64,000 bases of DNA from Opitutaceae bacterium (GTDB taxonomy: Bacteria > Verrucomicrobiota > Verrucomicrobiia > Opitutales > Opitutaceae). Shown here piece after piece: positions 47,280-56,097 of the stretch. Below the pieces are notes generated by a model. It saw only the letters and a list, made by a program, of their open reading frames with translations, had not been told where the DNA came from and did no database searches. The number at the start of each line of letters is the position of its first letter. Position 1 is the stretch's first letter. Position numbers and translations under genes: made by a program. Location of the stretch: positions 16,816 through 80,815 of the forward strand of contig JAGYIG010000014.1 of the NCBI GenBank assembly GCA_018402455.1, written 5' to 3'.

Positions 47280-47744
47280 ATGGCCCAAAGTAACATCGAA
47301 GTTTCCGTCAAAGGAGTCATGCCCACCGCCAACGGTTGCGCCGTATTTCTGGGCAATACCGATAAAATCTTCGTGATCTACGTGGACCACTCCGTCGGCA
47401 ACGCCATCCAAATGACCCTGGACGGGGTGCGGAAGGACCGTCCCCTGACCCACGAACTGATGAGTCAGATATTCGTGGGCCTGGACATCCATCTGAATCA
47501 CGTCCTGATCAACGATGTCGATGAGGGCACCTTTTTCGCGCGCATTTTACTGCAGATGGAAAATGAGCTGGGCAAAAAAATTGTCGAAGTGGATGCCCGC
47601 CCCAGCGACTCCATCGTATTGGCCCTGCAGAACAAGCGGCCCCTCTACGTGACGCGCAAGGTGTTGGACCAGGTGGAGGACATGACCGAAATCCTCGAAC
47701 GGGTGATGCGGCAGCGTGAGGAGGATTTGTCTGAGGAGGAATGA
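47280..47744 (+). CDS. Bifunctional nuclease family protein (DUF151)
   Basis: 154 residues. The BFN domain is visible in GCAVFLGNTDKIFVIYVD, VGNAIQMTLDGVRKDRPLTHELM and VDARPSDSIVLALQNKRPLYV. Some members have RNase and DNase activity in vitro, others may bind RNA or respond to stress, so the function here is open. The C-terminus has an acidic tail (REEDLSEEE). The stop overlaps the ATG of the dihydrouridine synthase gene (ATGA), so they are co-translated. Confidence 0.88.
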   Translation: MAQSNIEVSVKGVMPTANGCAVFLGNTDKIFVIYVDHSVGNAIQMTLDGVRKDRPLTHELMSQIFVGLDIHLNHVLINDVDEGTFFARILLQMENELGKKIVEVDARPSDSIVLALQNKRPLYVTRKVLDQVEDMTEILERVMRQREEDLSEEE

Positions 47745-48802
47745 TGGGGACCGGCAATTTGCAACCGCTGCCCCCTTCCATCCAACCGGGGCAGCCGCTG
47801 ACGGCGTTGGCCCCCATGCAGGATGTCACCACCCTCGAGTTCATGACCGTGGTGGCCGAATATGGGCCCCCCGACCTGTTTGTGACCGAGTTTTTCCGGG
47901 TGCATGAGTCCTCGCGACTGGAGAAACCCATCGTCCGGTCGATCGATGAAAATAAAACGGGGCGACCGGTCTTCGCCCAACTGATCGGCGAAGCCATCCC
48001 GCATCTCCAACGCACCGTGGCGGAGCTCACGCGACATCCCATCGCGGGCATCGACCTCAACCTGGGGTGCCCCGCCCCCAAGGTTTACAAAAAAAATGTG
48101 GGCGGCGGATTGCTGCGCGATCCCGCCCGGGTTGATCAAATTCTGCAGGCGTTACGCGAGGTCTGCCCGGGACGCTTCACCGTCAAAATGAGACTCGGAT
48201 TCGATGACCCCAGTCCCTTTTACGAAATCCTGGACTCGGTCCGCCGGCACCGGGTCGATCTGCTCACCGTGCACGGTCGCACCGTAAAGGGAGGCTATCG
48301 CAGCGCGGTCGATTACGATTTGATCGCCGAGGCCGTGCGGCGGGTCCCCTGCCCCGTGCTGGCCAACGGCAACGTGACCTCGGCCGCCCGGGCCGTCGAC
48401 ATCCTCGCCGCCACGGGAGCCGCCGGCGTGATGATCGGACGCCATGCCATCCGCAATCCCTGGATTTTCAGCCAGTGCCGACAAGCCTTCGCCGGTGAGG
48501 CGGTGACCCGCCACACGCTGGCCGAGGTCAACGGCTATGTGCGACGGCTGTTCACCGCCACCCACCACGCGCACATCCCGGAAGGCGCCCACGTGAATCG
48601 AATGAAGAAGTTTCTCAACTTCGTCGGACAGGGCGTCGACCCCGAGGGCGCGTTCCTGCATGATATGCGACGGACCCACTCAGCGGCCGAGCTCTTCACG
48701 GTCTGTGACCGCCACCTCCTGGCCCGCGGGTCCACTTGGTTCGCCGATGAGCCTTATGCGGGAGTCATCGCCCGACCCAATTGCGAGGCCCCCGCGGCCT
48801 GA
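47741..48802 (+). CDS. dus: tRNA-dihydrouridine synthase
   Basis: 353 residues. An FMN TIM barrel: LAPMQDVTTLEFM at the start, DLNLGCPAPKVYKKNVGGGLL with the conserved Cys motif, VKMRLGFDD, TVHGRTVKGGY and VLANGNVTSA, with GVMIGRHAIRNPWIF as the phosphate-binding strand. It reduces uridines to dihydrouridine in the tRNA D-loop. It follows the nuclease-family gene with an overlap, and is convergent with the SufT-like gene eight bases away. The DusA, B or C subtype is not resolved here. Confidence 0.9.
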   Translation: MMGTGNLQPLPPSIQPGQPLTALAPMQDVTTLEFMTVVAEYGPPDLFVTEFFRVHESSRLEKPIVRSIDENKTGRPVFAQLIGEAIPHLQRTVAELTRHPIAGIDLNLGCPAPKVYKKNVGGGLLRDPARVDQILQALREVCPGRFTVKMRLGFDDPSPFYEILDSVRRHRVDLLTVHGRTVKGGYRSAVDYDLIAEAVRRVPCPVLANGNVTSAARAVDILAATGAAGVMIGRHAIRNPWIFSQCRQAFAGEAVTRHTLAEVNGYVRRLFTATHHAHIPEGAHVNRMKKFLNFVGQGVDPEGAFLHDMRRTHSAAELFTVCDRHLLARGSTWFADEPYAGVIARPNCEAPAA

Positions 48803-48810
48803 TCCACCGG

Positions 48811-49350
48811 TCACTCCAAACCGAGGACCTTCCGGCCTTCGTCGGAGATCATGTGCGGCGACCAAACCGGGTCCCAGACGATGTGCACCTTCGCCGCCGC
48901 CACCGTCGGCAGGTCCACGATTTTCTTGCGGGCATCCTCCGCGATGACCGGGCCCATCCCGCAACCCGGGGCGGTGAGGGTCATTTTCACCTCCACCGTC
49001 CGTCCGCCTTCGCCATGGTCTTCCACCGCCAAGTCATAGACCAATCCCAGGTCGACAATGTTCAACGGAATCTCGGGATCAAAACAGCTCCGCAGCGCGT
49101 TCCACACGGATGCTTCGCTGAACTCCGCGGTCGCATCCGGGCTTTCACCCGCTGTCTCCGAGGGCGTGTAGCCGGCAATGGCCCCCGCATCATTTTCGGC
49201 GATGCGGCACAAGCCTTGGTCCGTTCTCACGGTGACATTCCCGCCCAGCGTCTGGACAATGTGGACCTGAGTGCCGACCGGTAATTCCACCGGAGTTCCC
49301 GCGGGGATGATCGTGGCGGCCACGGCGTGAGCAAGGGTGTGTTCAGACAT
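48811..49350 (-). CDS. sufT: SufT-like iron-sulfur assembly protein (MIP18/DUF59)
   Basis: 179 residues. An N-terminal beta domain of about 80 residues (IPAGTPVELPVGTQVHIVQTLGG) is followed by an MIP18/DUF59 domain: LRSCFDPEIPLNIVDLGLVYDL, TLTAPGCGMGPVIAEDA, and VHIVWDPVWSPHMIS. This two-part layout is that of SufT, a helper in Fe-S cluster maturation. The Cys in APGCGMG is the expected cluster-relevant residue. The other suf genes are not here. It is followed by sppA on the same strand after 51 bases. Confidence 0.88.
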   Translation of the reverse strand: MSEHTLAHAVAATIIPAGTPVELPVGTQVHIVQTLGGNVTVRTDQGLCRIAENDAGAIAGYTPSETAGESPDATAEFSEASVWNALRSCFDPEIPLNIVDLGLVYDLAVEDHGEGGRTVEVKMTLTAPGCGMGPVIAEDARKKIVDLPTVAAAKVHIVWDPVWSPHMISDEGRKVLGLE

Positions 49351-49401
49351 CGGGGTTCATTGGAACGGGCATTGCGCGCGGAGGAAAGCTCGTTTCTCCC
49401 A

Positions 49402-51228
49402 TTACAGTTCGAGTTCCAGCGGCATGCGGGCGTAAACCCCTTGCGGATCGTTGAATTGCTCCATCTCGGCGGCCAGGTCAGCCAGCGGCTCCATCAGGTC
49501 GGCCAGCAGGGAGCGCCCCTGAACGCGCGATTGAAATCGGTTCATCGCCTCCGCAATCGCGTCGGCCAGCTCCCGCTTCTGCGGGAACTCCTCCAGTTTC
49601 ACGTCGGCGCCCAGTTCCGCCATTTCCGCCGCGGCCGCGATCGCGTCCCCCAGCCCGCCAAGGGCGTCCACCAATCCGAGCTCCTTGGCTGCCAGGCCCG
49701 ACCAAACCCGGCCCTGCGCCAAGTCCTCGACCGCCGCGCGATCCAATTTTCGACCTTCGCTCACCAGATCCAAAAAGTCGTCGTAGGTGGCGGTGATGGC
49801 CCGTTGGAAGAGCTGCATCTCCGGCTCGGTTTTGGGCCGAGCCAACGTCATCGCATCGGCAAAGGTGCCCGTTTTGACGCTGTCCCAGGTGATACCAAAA
49901 TCGCCTCCCAGCTCCTGGATGTTTGCCAGCAAACCGTAAACGCCGATCGATCCCGTGATGGTGGCGGGCTCGGCAAACACCCGGTCGGCCCGAGCGGAAA
50001 TCCAATACCCCCCCGACGCGGCGTAGCCCCCCATCGAAACCACCACCGGCATCGATTCGGCCGCCAGCGTGAGTTCCCGGAGGATTTGATCCGAGGCACT
50101 GGCCGAACCGCCGGGCGAGTTCACGCGGAGCACCAGGGCTTTCACGTCATCGTCTTGGCGCAGTTGGCGAATCGCCCGGGCAAAGCGCGCGCCGCCGACC
50201 TGATCAAAGCGGCCTTCCCCGTCCACAATGACGCCCTCGGCAAAAACCACGGCCACGCGACCCGATTCCTTCCCCTCTGCCGCGGGGGCGGCCTCGACTC
50301 CCGCCGCCACCTTGCTGATCTGCCCCACGTAGGCCCGCAACGAGACCTGTTTAAAGGGCCGCGAGGAATCGAGGCGCCCGGTGGCCTCCTTCATTTCCTC
50401 CAGAAATTCGTCAAAATAAATCAACCGGTCCACCAGACCATGCGCTGCGACATCGTCGGCCAAAAAGGCATCCCCCGCGTCGATCAGGTCCTGCAGGTCC
50501 GCGGGTTCGATGGTCCGGGCCCGCGCGATTTCATCCCGCATTTCCACCCAAAGGTCATCCAGAATGCGCTGGAGTTGTTCCCGATTTTCGGGGCTCAGGT
50601 CCTTGCGGACGTAGGGTTCGATCGCGCTTTTGAACTTGCCGGCCCGGGCGGTTTGAATCCCCACCCCATACTTCTCAAACGCCCCCGCATAGAACGTGGG
50701 TTGAGACGCCAGGCCGGGGGCGAGGATCGCCCCGTTCGGGTCCATCGAAACTTCGTCCGCCACGCTGGCGATGTAGTAGTCCCGTAGGTCGGCATATTCC
50801 AGATAGGCTTTGATCGGTTTCCCCGCCGCCTTGACGGCGACCAGGGCTCGGCGGATCTCCTGCAGGGAAGCAAAGGAGGTGCCAAACCCGGCGGGGGTGA
50901 AAGATCCTTTGATGACCAACCCATCAATCCGATCGTCCGCCGCCGCCTCATGCAGGGCGCGCACGACCAGTCGGTGTTGGAACTGCCCGGGCAGATCGCT
51001 GCCACTCAACGCGGCGGTGAACGCACTGTCATCGAATTGCGCGGGCGCCTCGGTGATGTTCATGCGCAGGTCGAACACCAGATAAGAACCGGTGGTCACC
51101 GCCGCACTACGGGGTTCACTCAGCGCCGCGGCCGCCACCAAAAGTCCGAACAGCGCCAGCCCTCCCATCACCACGAGCACCCCAAACGCCGTGAGGGTGC
51201 CAAAAAACGAAGCAAAAAAAGATTTCAT
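49402..51228 (-). CDS. sppA: Signal peptide peptidase SppA, 67 kDa type
   Basis: 608 residues with one N-terminal membrane helix (GVLVVMGGLALFGLLVAAA) and two tandem crotonase-like domains. The catalytic Lys is in GKFKSAIEPYVRKDLS in the first domain and the nucleophile Ser in VNSPGGSASASDQI in the second, as in E. coli SppA, where each domain supplies one residue. It degrades cleaved signal peptides in the membrane. The N-terminal part matches the long type, not the short archaeal/Bacillus form. It heads a minus-strand pair with sufT downstream. Confidence 0.93.
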   Translation of the reverse strand: MKSFFASFFGTLTAFGVLVVMGGLALFGLLVAAAALSEPRSAAVTTGSYLVFDLRMNITEAPAQFDDSAFTAALSGSDLPGQFQHRLVVRALHEAAADDRIDGLVIKGSFTPAGFGTSFASLQEIRRALVAVKAAGKPIKAYLEYADLRDYYIASVADEVSMDPNGAILAPGLASQPTFYAGAFEKYGVGIQTARAGKFKSAIEPYVRKDLSPENREQLQRILDDLWVEMRDEIARARTIEPADLQDLIDAGDAFLADDVAAHGLVDRLIYFDEFLEEMKEATGRLDSSRPFKQVSLRAYVGQISKVAAGVEAAPAAEGKESGRVAVVFAEGVIVDGEGRFDQVGGARFARAIRQLRQDDDVKALVLRVNSPGGSASASDQILRELTLAAESMPVVVSMGGYAASGGYWISARADRVFAEPATITGSIGVYGLLANIQELGGDFGITWDSVKTGTFADAMTLARPKTEPEMQLFQRAITATYDDFLDLVSEGRKLDRAAVEDLAQGRVWSGLAAKELGLVDALGGLGDAIAAAAEMAELGADVKLEEFPQKRELADAIAEAMNRFQSRVQGRSLLADLMEPLADLAAEMEQFNDPQGVYARMPLELEL

Positions 51229-51357
51229 ACTTATCGCGACCGTAGGGATAAACCCGGCGGGTCACCAGCGGTTTTCGATGGTCGGTTCCATCGGCCAATG
51301 AATGGTGACCGGAAGAGAGGATTGCGCCGCGCCGGGCACCCCCCATAGTCCGCCGGG

Positions 51358-52836
51358 ATGAAAGAGGACGCCGGACTGCTGACCACCAACCGCAAGGCCC
51401 TGACCACTAACCTGGACGAGCGGCGGTATGGCACTTTCGCCGAGATCGGGGCCGGCCAGGAGGTGTCCCGCCTGTTTTTTCAGGCCGGCGGCGCGGCCGG
51501 CACGATCGCCAAATCCATGTCGGCTTATGACATGACCTTCAGCGACGAGATTTACGGCAAGGCCCCGCGCTACGTCTCCCGCGAGCGCTTGGTGACGATG
51601 CTCGATCACGAATACGGCCTGCTCCACGAGCGGCTCTCCGCCCAGCGCGGAGTCAGCACCACGTTTTTCGCCTTTGCCGACACCGTGGCCGCCAAAAGCT
51701 ATCGCGGTAACAACGAGTGCCACGGCTGGATGGGCATCACCTTCCAACCCGAACCCGGCGCCCCGCCTTCCAGCATCATCATCCATGTGCGCATGTGGGA
51801 CAAGGACCACCTCCTGCAGCAACAGGCGCTGGGCGTCGTGGGCGTCAACCTGGTCTACGGCGCCTTCAACTACCTCGAACAACCGGATCGTCTGATCTCT
51901 TCCCTCACCGACAATCTGGGTAACGACCGCATCGAGGTCGATATGCTCAAGTTCGAGGGCCCCGCCTTTGCCCAGATCGACAATCGTCTCATGTCGCTGC
52001 ACTTGGTGCAATTCGGCCTGACCAATGCCGTGATGTTCGGACCCGATCAGGAGGTCCTCCAGCCGTCCGAAATCTTGCGCCGCAAGGCGATCCTGGTCGA
52101 ACGCGGCAGCTTCCGCCCCGTCACCCACGTCAATGTCGACATGCTCAACTGCGCGTGTGCCCAGTTCATGCAGGAGCCCGCGGTGAAGGGTAAGGAGATG
52201 GTGGTGCTCATGGAGATCACCATGAACAACCTCCTCGCCTCCGGTGACATCGACGGCGAAGACTTCCTGTCCCGGGTGGACTTGTTGGGCAACATCGGGT
52301 TGACGGTACTGATCTCGAACTACCCGGAATACTACCGGCTCACTTCTTACTTTCGGCGCTACACCGACGAGATGATCGGCGTGGCCATGGGCATCAACAA
52401 TCTGTTGGAGGTGTTCAACGAGAAGTATTACGAGTCCCTGCAGGGTGGCATCCTCGAGGCGTTCGGGCGACTTTTCCGCAACTCGGTGAAGCTCTTCATC
52501 TACCCCATGCGACGGTCGGCCTATGACAGTTACCAAACCCCCGACCAGCCCGACGAGCTGCCTCCCAGCGTCGGGGTTTCCCATGCGTTCGCCAAGGATG
52601 TGCTCGTGAACGCCCGCAACCTGCAGGTGGCGCCCAAACTGCACAACCTCTACGCCCACCTGATGGAAAACCACTACATCGAGTGCATCAGCGGCTACAA
52701 CGCCGAGTTCCTCGACATTTTCTCCCGGGATGTGCTCCAGCGGATTCGCGCGGGAGACGCTTCGTGGGAAACCATGGTGCCGGATCCCGTCGCCGCCGCC
52801 ATCAAGACCAACGGACTGTTCGGCTACAAAGCCTGA
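51358..52836 (+). CDS. Conserved protein of unknown function, about 490 residues
   Basis: 492 residues, no signal peptide or membrane helix. Strong conserved-looking blocks include YGTFAEIGAGQEVSRLFFQ, AKSMSAYDMTFSDEIYG, FFAFADTVAAKSY, GVVGVNLVYGAFNYL and CACAQFMQEPAVKGKEMV. I recall related proteins being listed in databases as TonB-dependent receptor; the absence of a signal peptide and beta-barrel argues against that. It is cytosolic and mixed alpha/beta. It is divergent from sppA across 130 bases and followed by dapF. Confidence 0.8.
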   Translation: MKEDAGLLTTNRKALTTNLDERRYGTFAEIGAGQEVSRLFFQAGGAAGTIAKSMSAYDMTFSDEIYGKAPRYVSRERLVTMLDHEYGLLHERLSAQRGVSTTFFAFADTVAAKSYRGNNECHGWMGITFQPEPGAPPSSIIIHVRMWDKDHLLQQQALGVVGVNLVYGAFNYLEQPDRLISSLTDNLGNDRIEVDMLKFEGPAFAQIDNRLMSLHLVQFGLTNAVMFGPDQEVLQPSEILRRKAILVERGSFRPVTHVNVDMLNCACAQFMQEPAVKGKEMVVLMEITMNNLLASGDIDGEDFLSRVDLLGNIGLTVLISNYPEYYRLTSYFRRYTDEMIGVAMGINNLLEVFNEKYYESLQGGILEAFGRLFRNSVKLFIYPMRRSAYDSYQTPDQPDELPPSVGVSHAFAKDVLVNARNLQVAPKLHNLYAHLMENHYIECISGYNAEFLDIFSRDVLQRIRAGDASWETMVPDPVAAAIKTNGLFGYKA

Positions 52837-52950
52837 GCCGGACCTTCCCCTCCGCCGCCCGCCGCCGCGAGAGACACGCCCGGCCGCAAATCCGACTCCC
52901 CACCGCTGAATGTCTTGCGGGCCGCGATCCGCCTGCTTCCTTTTCCTCCG

Positions 52951-53805
52951 ATGCAATTTCACAAGTATCACGCCCTCGGCAATGACTACATCGTCCTGGA
53001 CCCCGCCAATTTCCCCGCGTGGTCGGAACCCGACACCGCGCAGATTCGGGTGATCTGCCACCGCAACTTTGGGGTCGGCTCGGACGGCATCCTGTGGGGG
53101 CCGCTGCCTTCGGATTCCTGCGACTTCGGCCTGCGCATCTTTAACCCCGACGGTTCCGAGGCCGAGAAATCCGGCAATGGGTTAAGGATTTTTTCCCGCT
53201 ACCTGCGGGACAGTGGCCACGCGCGTTCCCCGCAGTTCACCATCGAAACCCCCGGCGGAAACGTCACCGCCGACCTGCAGGATGAGGGCCGTATGATCAC
53301 CGTGGACATGGGTCAGGTCAGCTTCGACAGCGAAGCCATCCCGGTGACCGGCGAGCCGCGCGAGGTGCTCAATGAGGAAATCTTGATCGATGGCCAAACC
53401 TTCATCTTCTGCGCCGCCACCATCGGAAATCCCCACTGCGTCATTCCCATGGTCAAGGTCGATGCCGAGCTGGCCCACCGGTTTGGACCCGCCTTGGAAA
53501 TCCACTCAAATTTTCCGCGCAAAACCAACGTCCAGTTTCTCGAGGTCATCGATCGGCAGAACATCCGCATCGAGATCTGGGAGCGCGGGGCCGGCTACAC
53601 GCTCGCCTCCGGTAGCAGCTCCAGCGCGGCCGCCGCCGTCGCCCACCGGTTGGGCCAGGTGGACAATCGGCTGACCGTGCACATGCCGGGTGGTCAGATC
53701 GGCATCGAGATCGATCCCGCGTGCTACGCCATTCGCATGACCGGTGGCGTAACCCAAGTCGCCCGCGGGGAGCTCCAGTCGGAGATCTTTTCCGTCAGCG
53801 TTTGA
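52951..53805 (+). CDS. DapF homologue (diaminopimelate epimerase family) without catalytic cysteines
   Basis: 284 residues from ATG 52951. The DapF frame is clear: FHKYHALGNDYIVLDP at the start, GVGSDGILWGP, IFNPDGSEAEKSGNG, and IGNPHCVIPM. True DapF uses two cysteines as acid and base, in GNGxRCxA and TxACGTG. Here the first reads GNGLRIFSR (Ile about 80) and the second GYTLASGSSSS (Ser about 220). The protein may use another mechanism, act on another substrate, or be a moonlighting relative. Its position after the unknown 492-residue gene does not help. Confidence 0.85.
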   Translation: MQFHKYHALGNDYIVLDPANFPAWSEPDTAQIRVICHRNFGVGSDGILWGPLPSDSCDFGLRIFNPDGSEAEKSGNGLRIFSRYLRDSGHARSPQFTIETPGGNVTADLQDEGRMITVDMGQVSFDSEAIPVTGEPREVLNEEILIDGQTFIFCAATIGNPHCVIPMVKVDAELAHRFGPALEIHSNFPRKTNVQFLEVIDRQNIRIEIWERGAGYTLASGSSSSAAAAVAHRLGQVDNRLTVHMPGGQIGIEIDPACYAIRMTGGVTQVARGELQSEIFSVSV

Positions 53806-53838
53806 AACTCAGCGGACCTGCGGTCCTGACCTGACCGT

Positions 53839-54453
53839 TCAATACTTCACGCTGCAACCGTAGGGCTGGGTGGCGGTGCGCGCGGGCATGGTGCCCGCCT
53901 CGACCGCCGCCAACGCGGTGGCGACGTAGTTCTCCGCCTTCGCAATGTCCCGAGGGTTCGCCGATCGAATACTGTCGATCGCGCCTTGGTAAACCAGCTC
54001 CCCCGCGGGGTTGATCACATACATGTGAGGCGTGGTCTGGGCACCGTAAAGGCGCCCCACCGTCCCGTCGGAATCACGCAAATAGGCCGTGGGAGCGGCC
54101 CCGTGTTTCTCCAGCCACGTCGTCGCCTCGGGGGGAGCGAAATCACCTTGCGCCCCGGGGGAACCCGAATTGATCAAGAGCCAAACCACCCCATCCGCCG
54201 TGGCGGAAGACTGCAGCGAGGGCAGGTTGCCGCTGCCGTAGTGTTTCACCACAAACGGGCACTCGGGATTGATCCATTCCAGCACCACCGTCTTGCCGGA
54301 AAAATCCGCGAGTTGGTGGGTCTGGCCGTTGAGGTCGGAAAGAGAAAAATCCGGCGCCGAGTGACCAATCTTGGCTTTGACCGCGAATGTCGGCACCGCA
54401 AAAACCGCCAGCATGCCGGCGGCGACGAAAAGGCGTTGGAGAGGTGTTTTCAT
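53839..54453 (-). CDS. Secreted redoxin/thioredoxin-like protein
   Basis: 204 residues with a signal peptide (AAGMLAVFAVPTFAV). The redoxin fold is seen in KIGHSAPDFSLSDLNGQTH, VVLEWINPECPFVVKHYGSG and YGAQTTPHMYVINPAGELVYQG. The active-site Cys is single (CPFV where thioredoxin has CxxC) and another Cys is near the end (PYGCSVKY). This matches a common periplasmic redoxin family with unclear peroxidase or reductase activity. It is convergent with dapF and divergent from the TPR gene, with an 85-base gap. Confidence 0.85.
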   Translation of the reverse strand: MKTPLQRLFVAAGMLAVFAVPTFAVKAKIGHSAPDFSLSDLNGQTHQLADFSGKTVVLEWINPECPFVVKHYGSGNLPSLQSSATADGVVWLLINSGSPGAQGDFAPPEATTWLEKHGAAPTAYLRDSDGTVGRLYGAQTTPHMYVINPAGELVYQGAIDSIRSANPRDIAKAENYVATALAAVEAGTMPARTATQPYGCSVKY

Positions 54454-54538
54454 GACTTGAGGGGAGGTTCGGAGGACCATAACGAACCTGAGCCTAAAAT
54501 CCACCCGTCCCGACGTTTTTCGGCCGTTCGTTCCCTTG

Positions 54539-55828
54539 ATGTTACAGGTTGCGGGCCAGCGGACGCCCCACCATCGTCGCGAGTTCGTGCTGGGCTGGAT
54601 TCTCGACCTCTTCCGCATCCTCTGGGGGTTCCTATTCTGGAACTCACGCAAAACGCTGTTTCGATTGCGACGGGGCCGCGGGCGGTGCCCGTGTCAAAAT
54701 CCCTCAGACTCGGGGGCGGGCGGTAAAACCGGCTGCGATCCGTCGTTGCTTTTCGCCAAGCCCATCCGATTCCGCGCCGTCTGTCCCCTGCTCAAGCCCA
54801 ATGCCGAGGGCCTCCTCATGTGCAGCGTCGACACCAAGGACGTGCGCCCATTCTGGGGTCGGGTCGGCTTGGCGGGACTGGCCGCGGCTTTGCTCCTCTA
54901 CACGACGGGCGTGCTGACGATGTTTGGGGTGATGCGGCAGGTCGGCTATCCCGTGACCCTCACCATGATCGGATGGCCCCCGGCTTGGTCCTCCATCGAT
55001 CAGGCGCGGTCGACCTATTTTCTCCACCGCGCTCAGGCGGCGTTCCAGCGCAACGATCTCAGTGAAACCGTGATGTCCTTGTCGCTGGCCTATGACTACG
55101 ATCCGGAAAACTACGACGCGGGGTTCTTCCTCGCCCGACTTTGGCAGGCGGGTCGGCCGGAGGTCTCCAATCACATTTATCAGAAAATAATTCTGAACCA
55201 TCCGGAACGACGCACCGAGACCGCGCAGGCTTGGTTGCGCTCCCTCCTCCCCCGGGCGGACTACCTTTGGATTGAGCGACTGGCCACCTCGGCGTTGAAA
55301 TTCTCGGACGACCACGCCTCGGCCTGGCTCTATGCGCTGCTTTTTGCCAACGCCCGCACCCAGAACGAAGCCACCCTCACCAATCTTTTGGCCGCACCCG
55401 ATGTGCTCACCCCGGGGGTGGAATCGGTGCTCGAACTGGAAATAGCGGTGCGGGACTCCCCGCCCGTCATCGCACGTCGCCTGCTCCAACAAGCAATCCC
55501 CGCCGACGCGCCCAGCTTCCTGCTCTACTATCAGGTCCGCCGGTTGATCGATCTCGGACTGCCGGTCGAGGCCTTGGAGATTATCGAACGCCATGAGAAC
55601 CGGTTTTCCGATCGGGATCGGGTCACCCTGCAGCTGCGGGCCTTGGCCGATGCGGAATTCACCCGTTCCTATCGAGGGTTGTTTGATCGCCTGCTGCGGC
55701 TCCCCCCCAGTTCGTTTCAGTTCGACATCATTGCAGCTCATCTGGTGAGCCACCCCCAGGCCTCGCTCTATCGTCAGGCCAAGGCGCGACTGAGACCCGA
55801 CGCCCTCGACTCCCCGGAAAGTCCCTAA
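54539..55828 (+). CDS. TPR-like membrane protein beside the exosortase
   Basis: 429 residues. The first 90 have two Cys (CPCQ and GCDP) and a membrane helix near 110-130 (LAGLAAALLLYTTGVLTMFG). The rest is helical repeats (AQAAFQRNDLSETVMSLSLAYDYDPENYDAGFFLARLWQ in part), TPR-like. It could be a scaffold for secretion or assembly of exported proteins. It is followed after 134 bases by the small ORF that overlaps the exosortase. ATG 54539 or the adjacent TTG 54536 would both start it. Confidence 0.72.
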   Translation: MLQVAGQRTPHHRREFVLGWILDLFRILWGFLFWNSRKTLFRLRRGRGRCPCQNPSDSGAGGKTGCDPSLLFAKPIRFRAVCPLLKPNAEGLLMCSVDTKDVRPFWGRVGLAGLAAALLLYTTGVLTMFGVMRQVGYPVTLTMIGWPPAWSSIDQARSTYFLHRAQAAFQRNDLSETVMSLSLAYDYDPENYDAGFFLARLWQAGRPEVSNHIYQKIILNHPERRTETAQAWLRSLLPRADYLWIERLATSALKFSDDHASAWLYALLFANARTQNEATLTNLLAAPDVLTPGVESVLELEIAVRDSPPVIARRLLQQAIPADAPSFLLYYQVRRLIDLGLPVEALEIIERHENRFSDRDRVTLQLRALADAEFTRSYRGLFDRLLRLPPSSFQFDIIAAHLVSHPQASLYRQAKARLRPDALDSPESP

Positions 55829-55962
55829 GAAAAATACAGCCGGCGCCGTAGCGCTGTTCTGCATGGCGGGCGCTCATGGCGACACCGCCTATCAACTGGA
55901 ATTGGCGGCTTTGATGCGGAAGCTCACCGGCAGCCGGTTCGCGATTCTGGACAGCCATTGCG

Positions 55963-56097
55963 GTGATGGCCCAAGCCGACTCGACCGGGATCCGGATCGA
56001 ACGCGTCCTGCCCTCCCTGCAGCCCATGTCTTTGGACCTCACCTACGCGATGCTCGAGCGCTATGAGTCCGTCGCCCTTAACCGGATCGCCCCGTGA
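55963..56097 (+). CDS. Possible small ORF coupled to the exosortase gene
   Basis: 44 codons (start GTG or ATG at 55966) reading AQADSTGIRIERVLPSL..., ending in a TGA that overlaps the exosortase GTG by three bases. Upstream in the same frame, after a TGA near 55913, the translation reads like the end of a signal peptide (FWTAIAVMAQA), so a longer gene interrupted by a stop is possible. I do not recognise it. The rest of the 134-base gap holds nothing clear. Confidence 0.35.
   Translation: MMAQADSTGIRIERVLPSLQPMSLDLTYAMLERYESVALNRIAP

Noticed and set aside
49327..50787. 486-residue plus-strand frame
   Set aside because: Antisense to sppA with catalytic Lys and Ser present in the minus strand.
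51262..53061. 599-residue minus-strand frame
   Set aside because: It lies over the conserved 492-residue gene and dapF; its translation is rich in Gly, Val and His as expected of a GC-rich shadow frame.
54549..54917. Alternative frame inside the TPR-like gene
   Set aside because: Arg/Ser-rich translation typical of a shadow frame; the 429-residue frame covers it and reads as a membrane protein.
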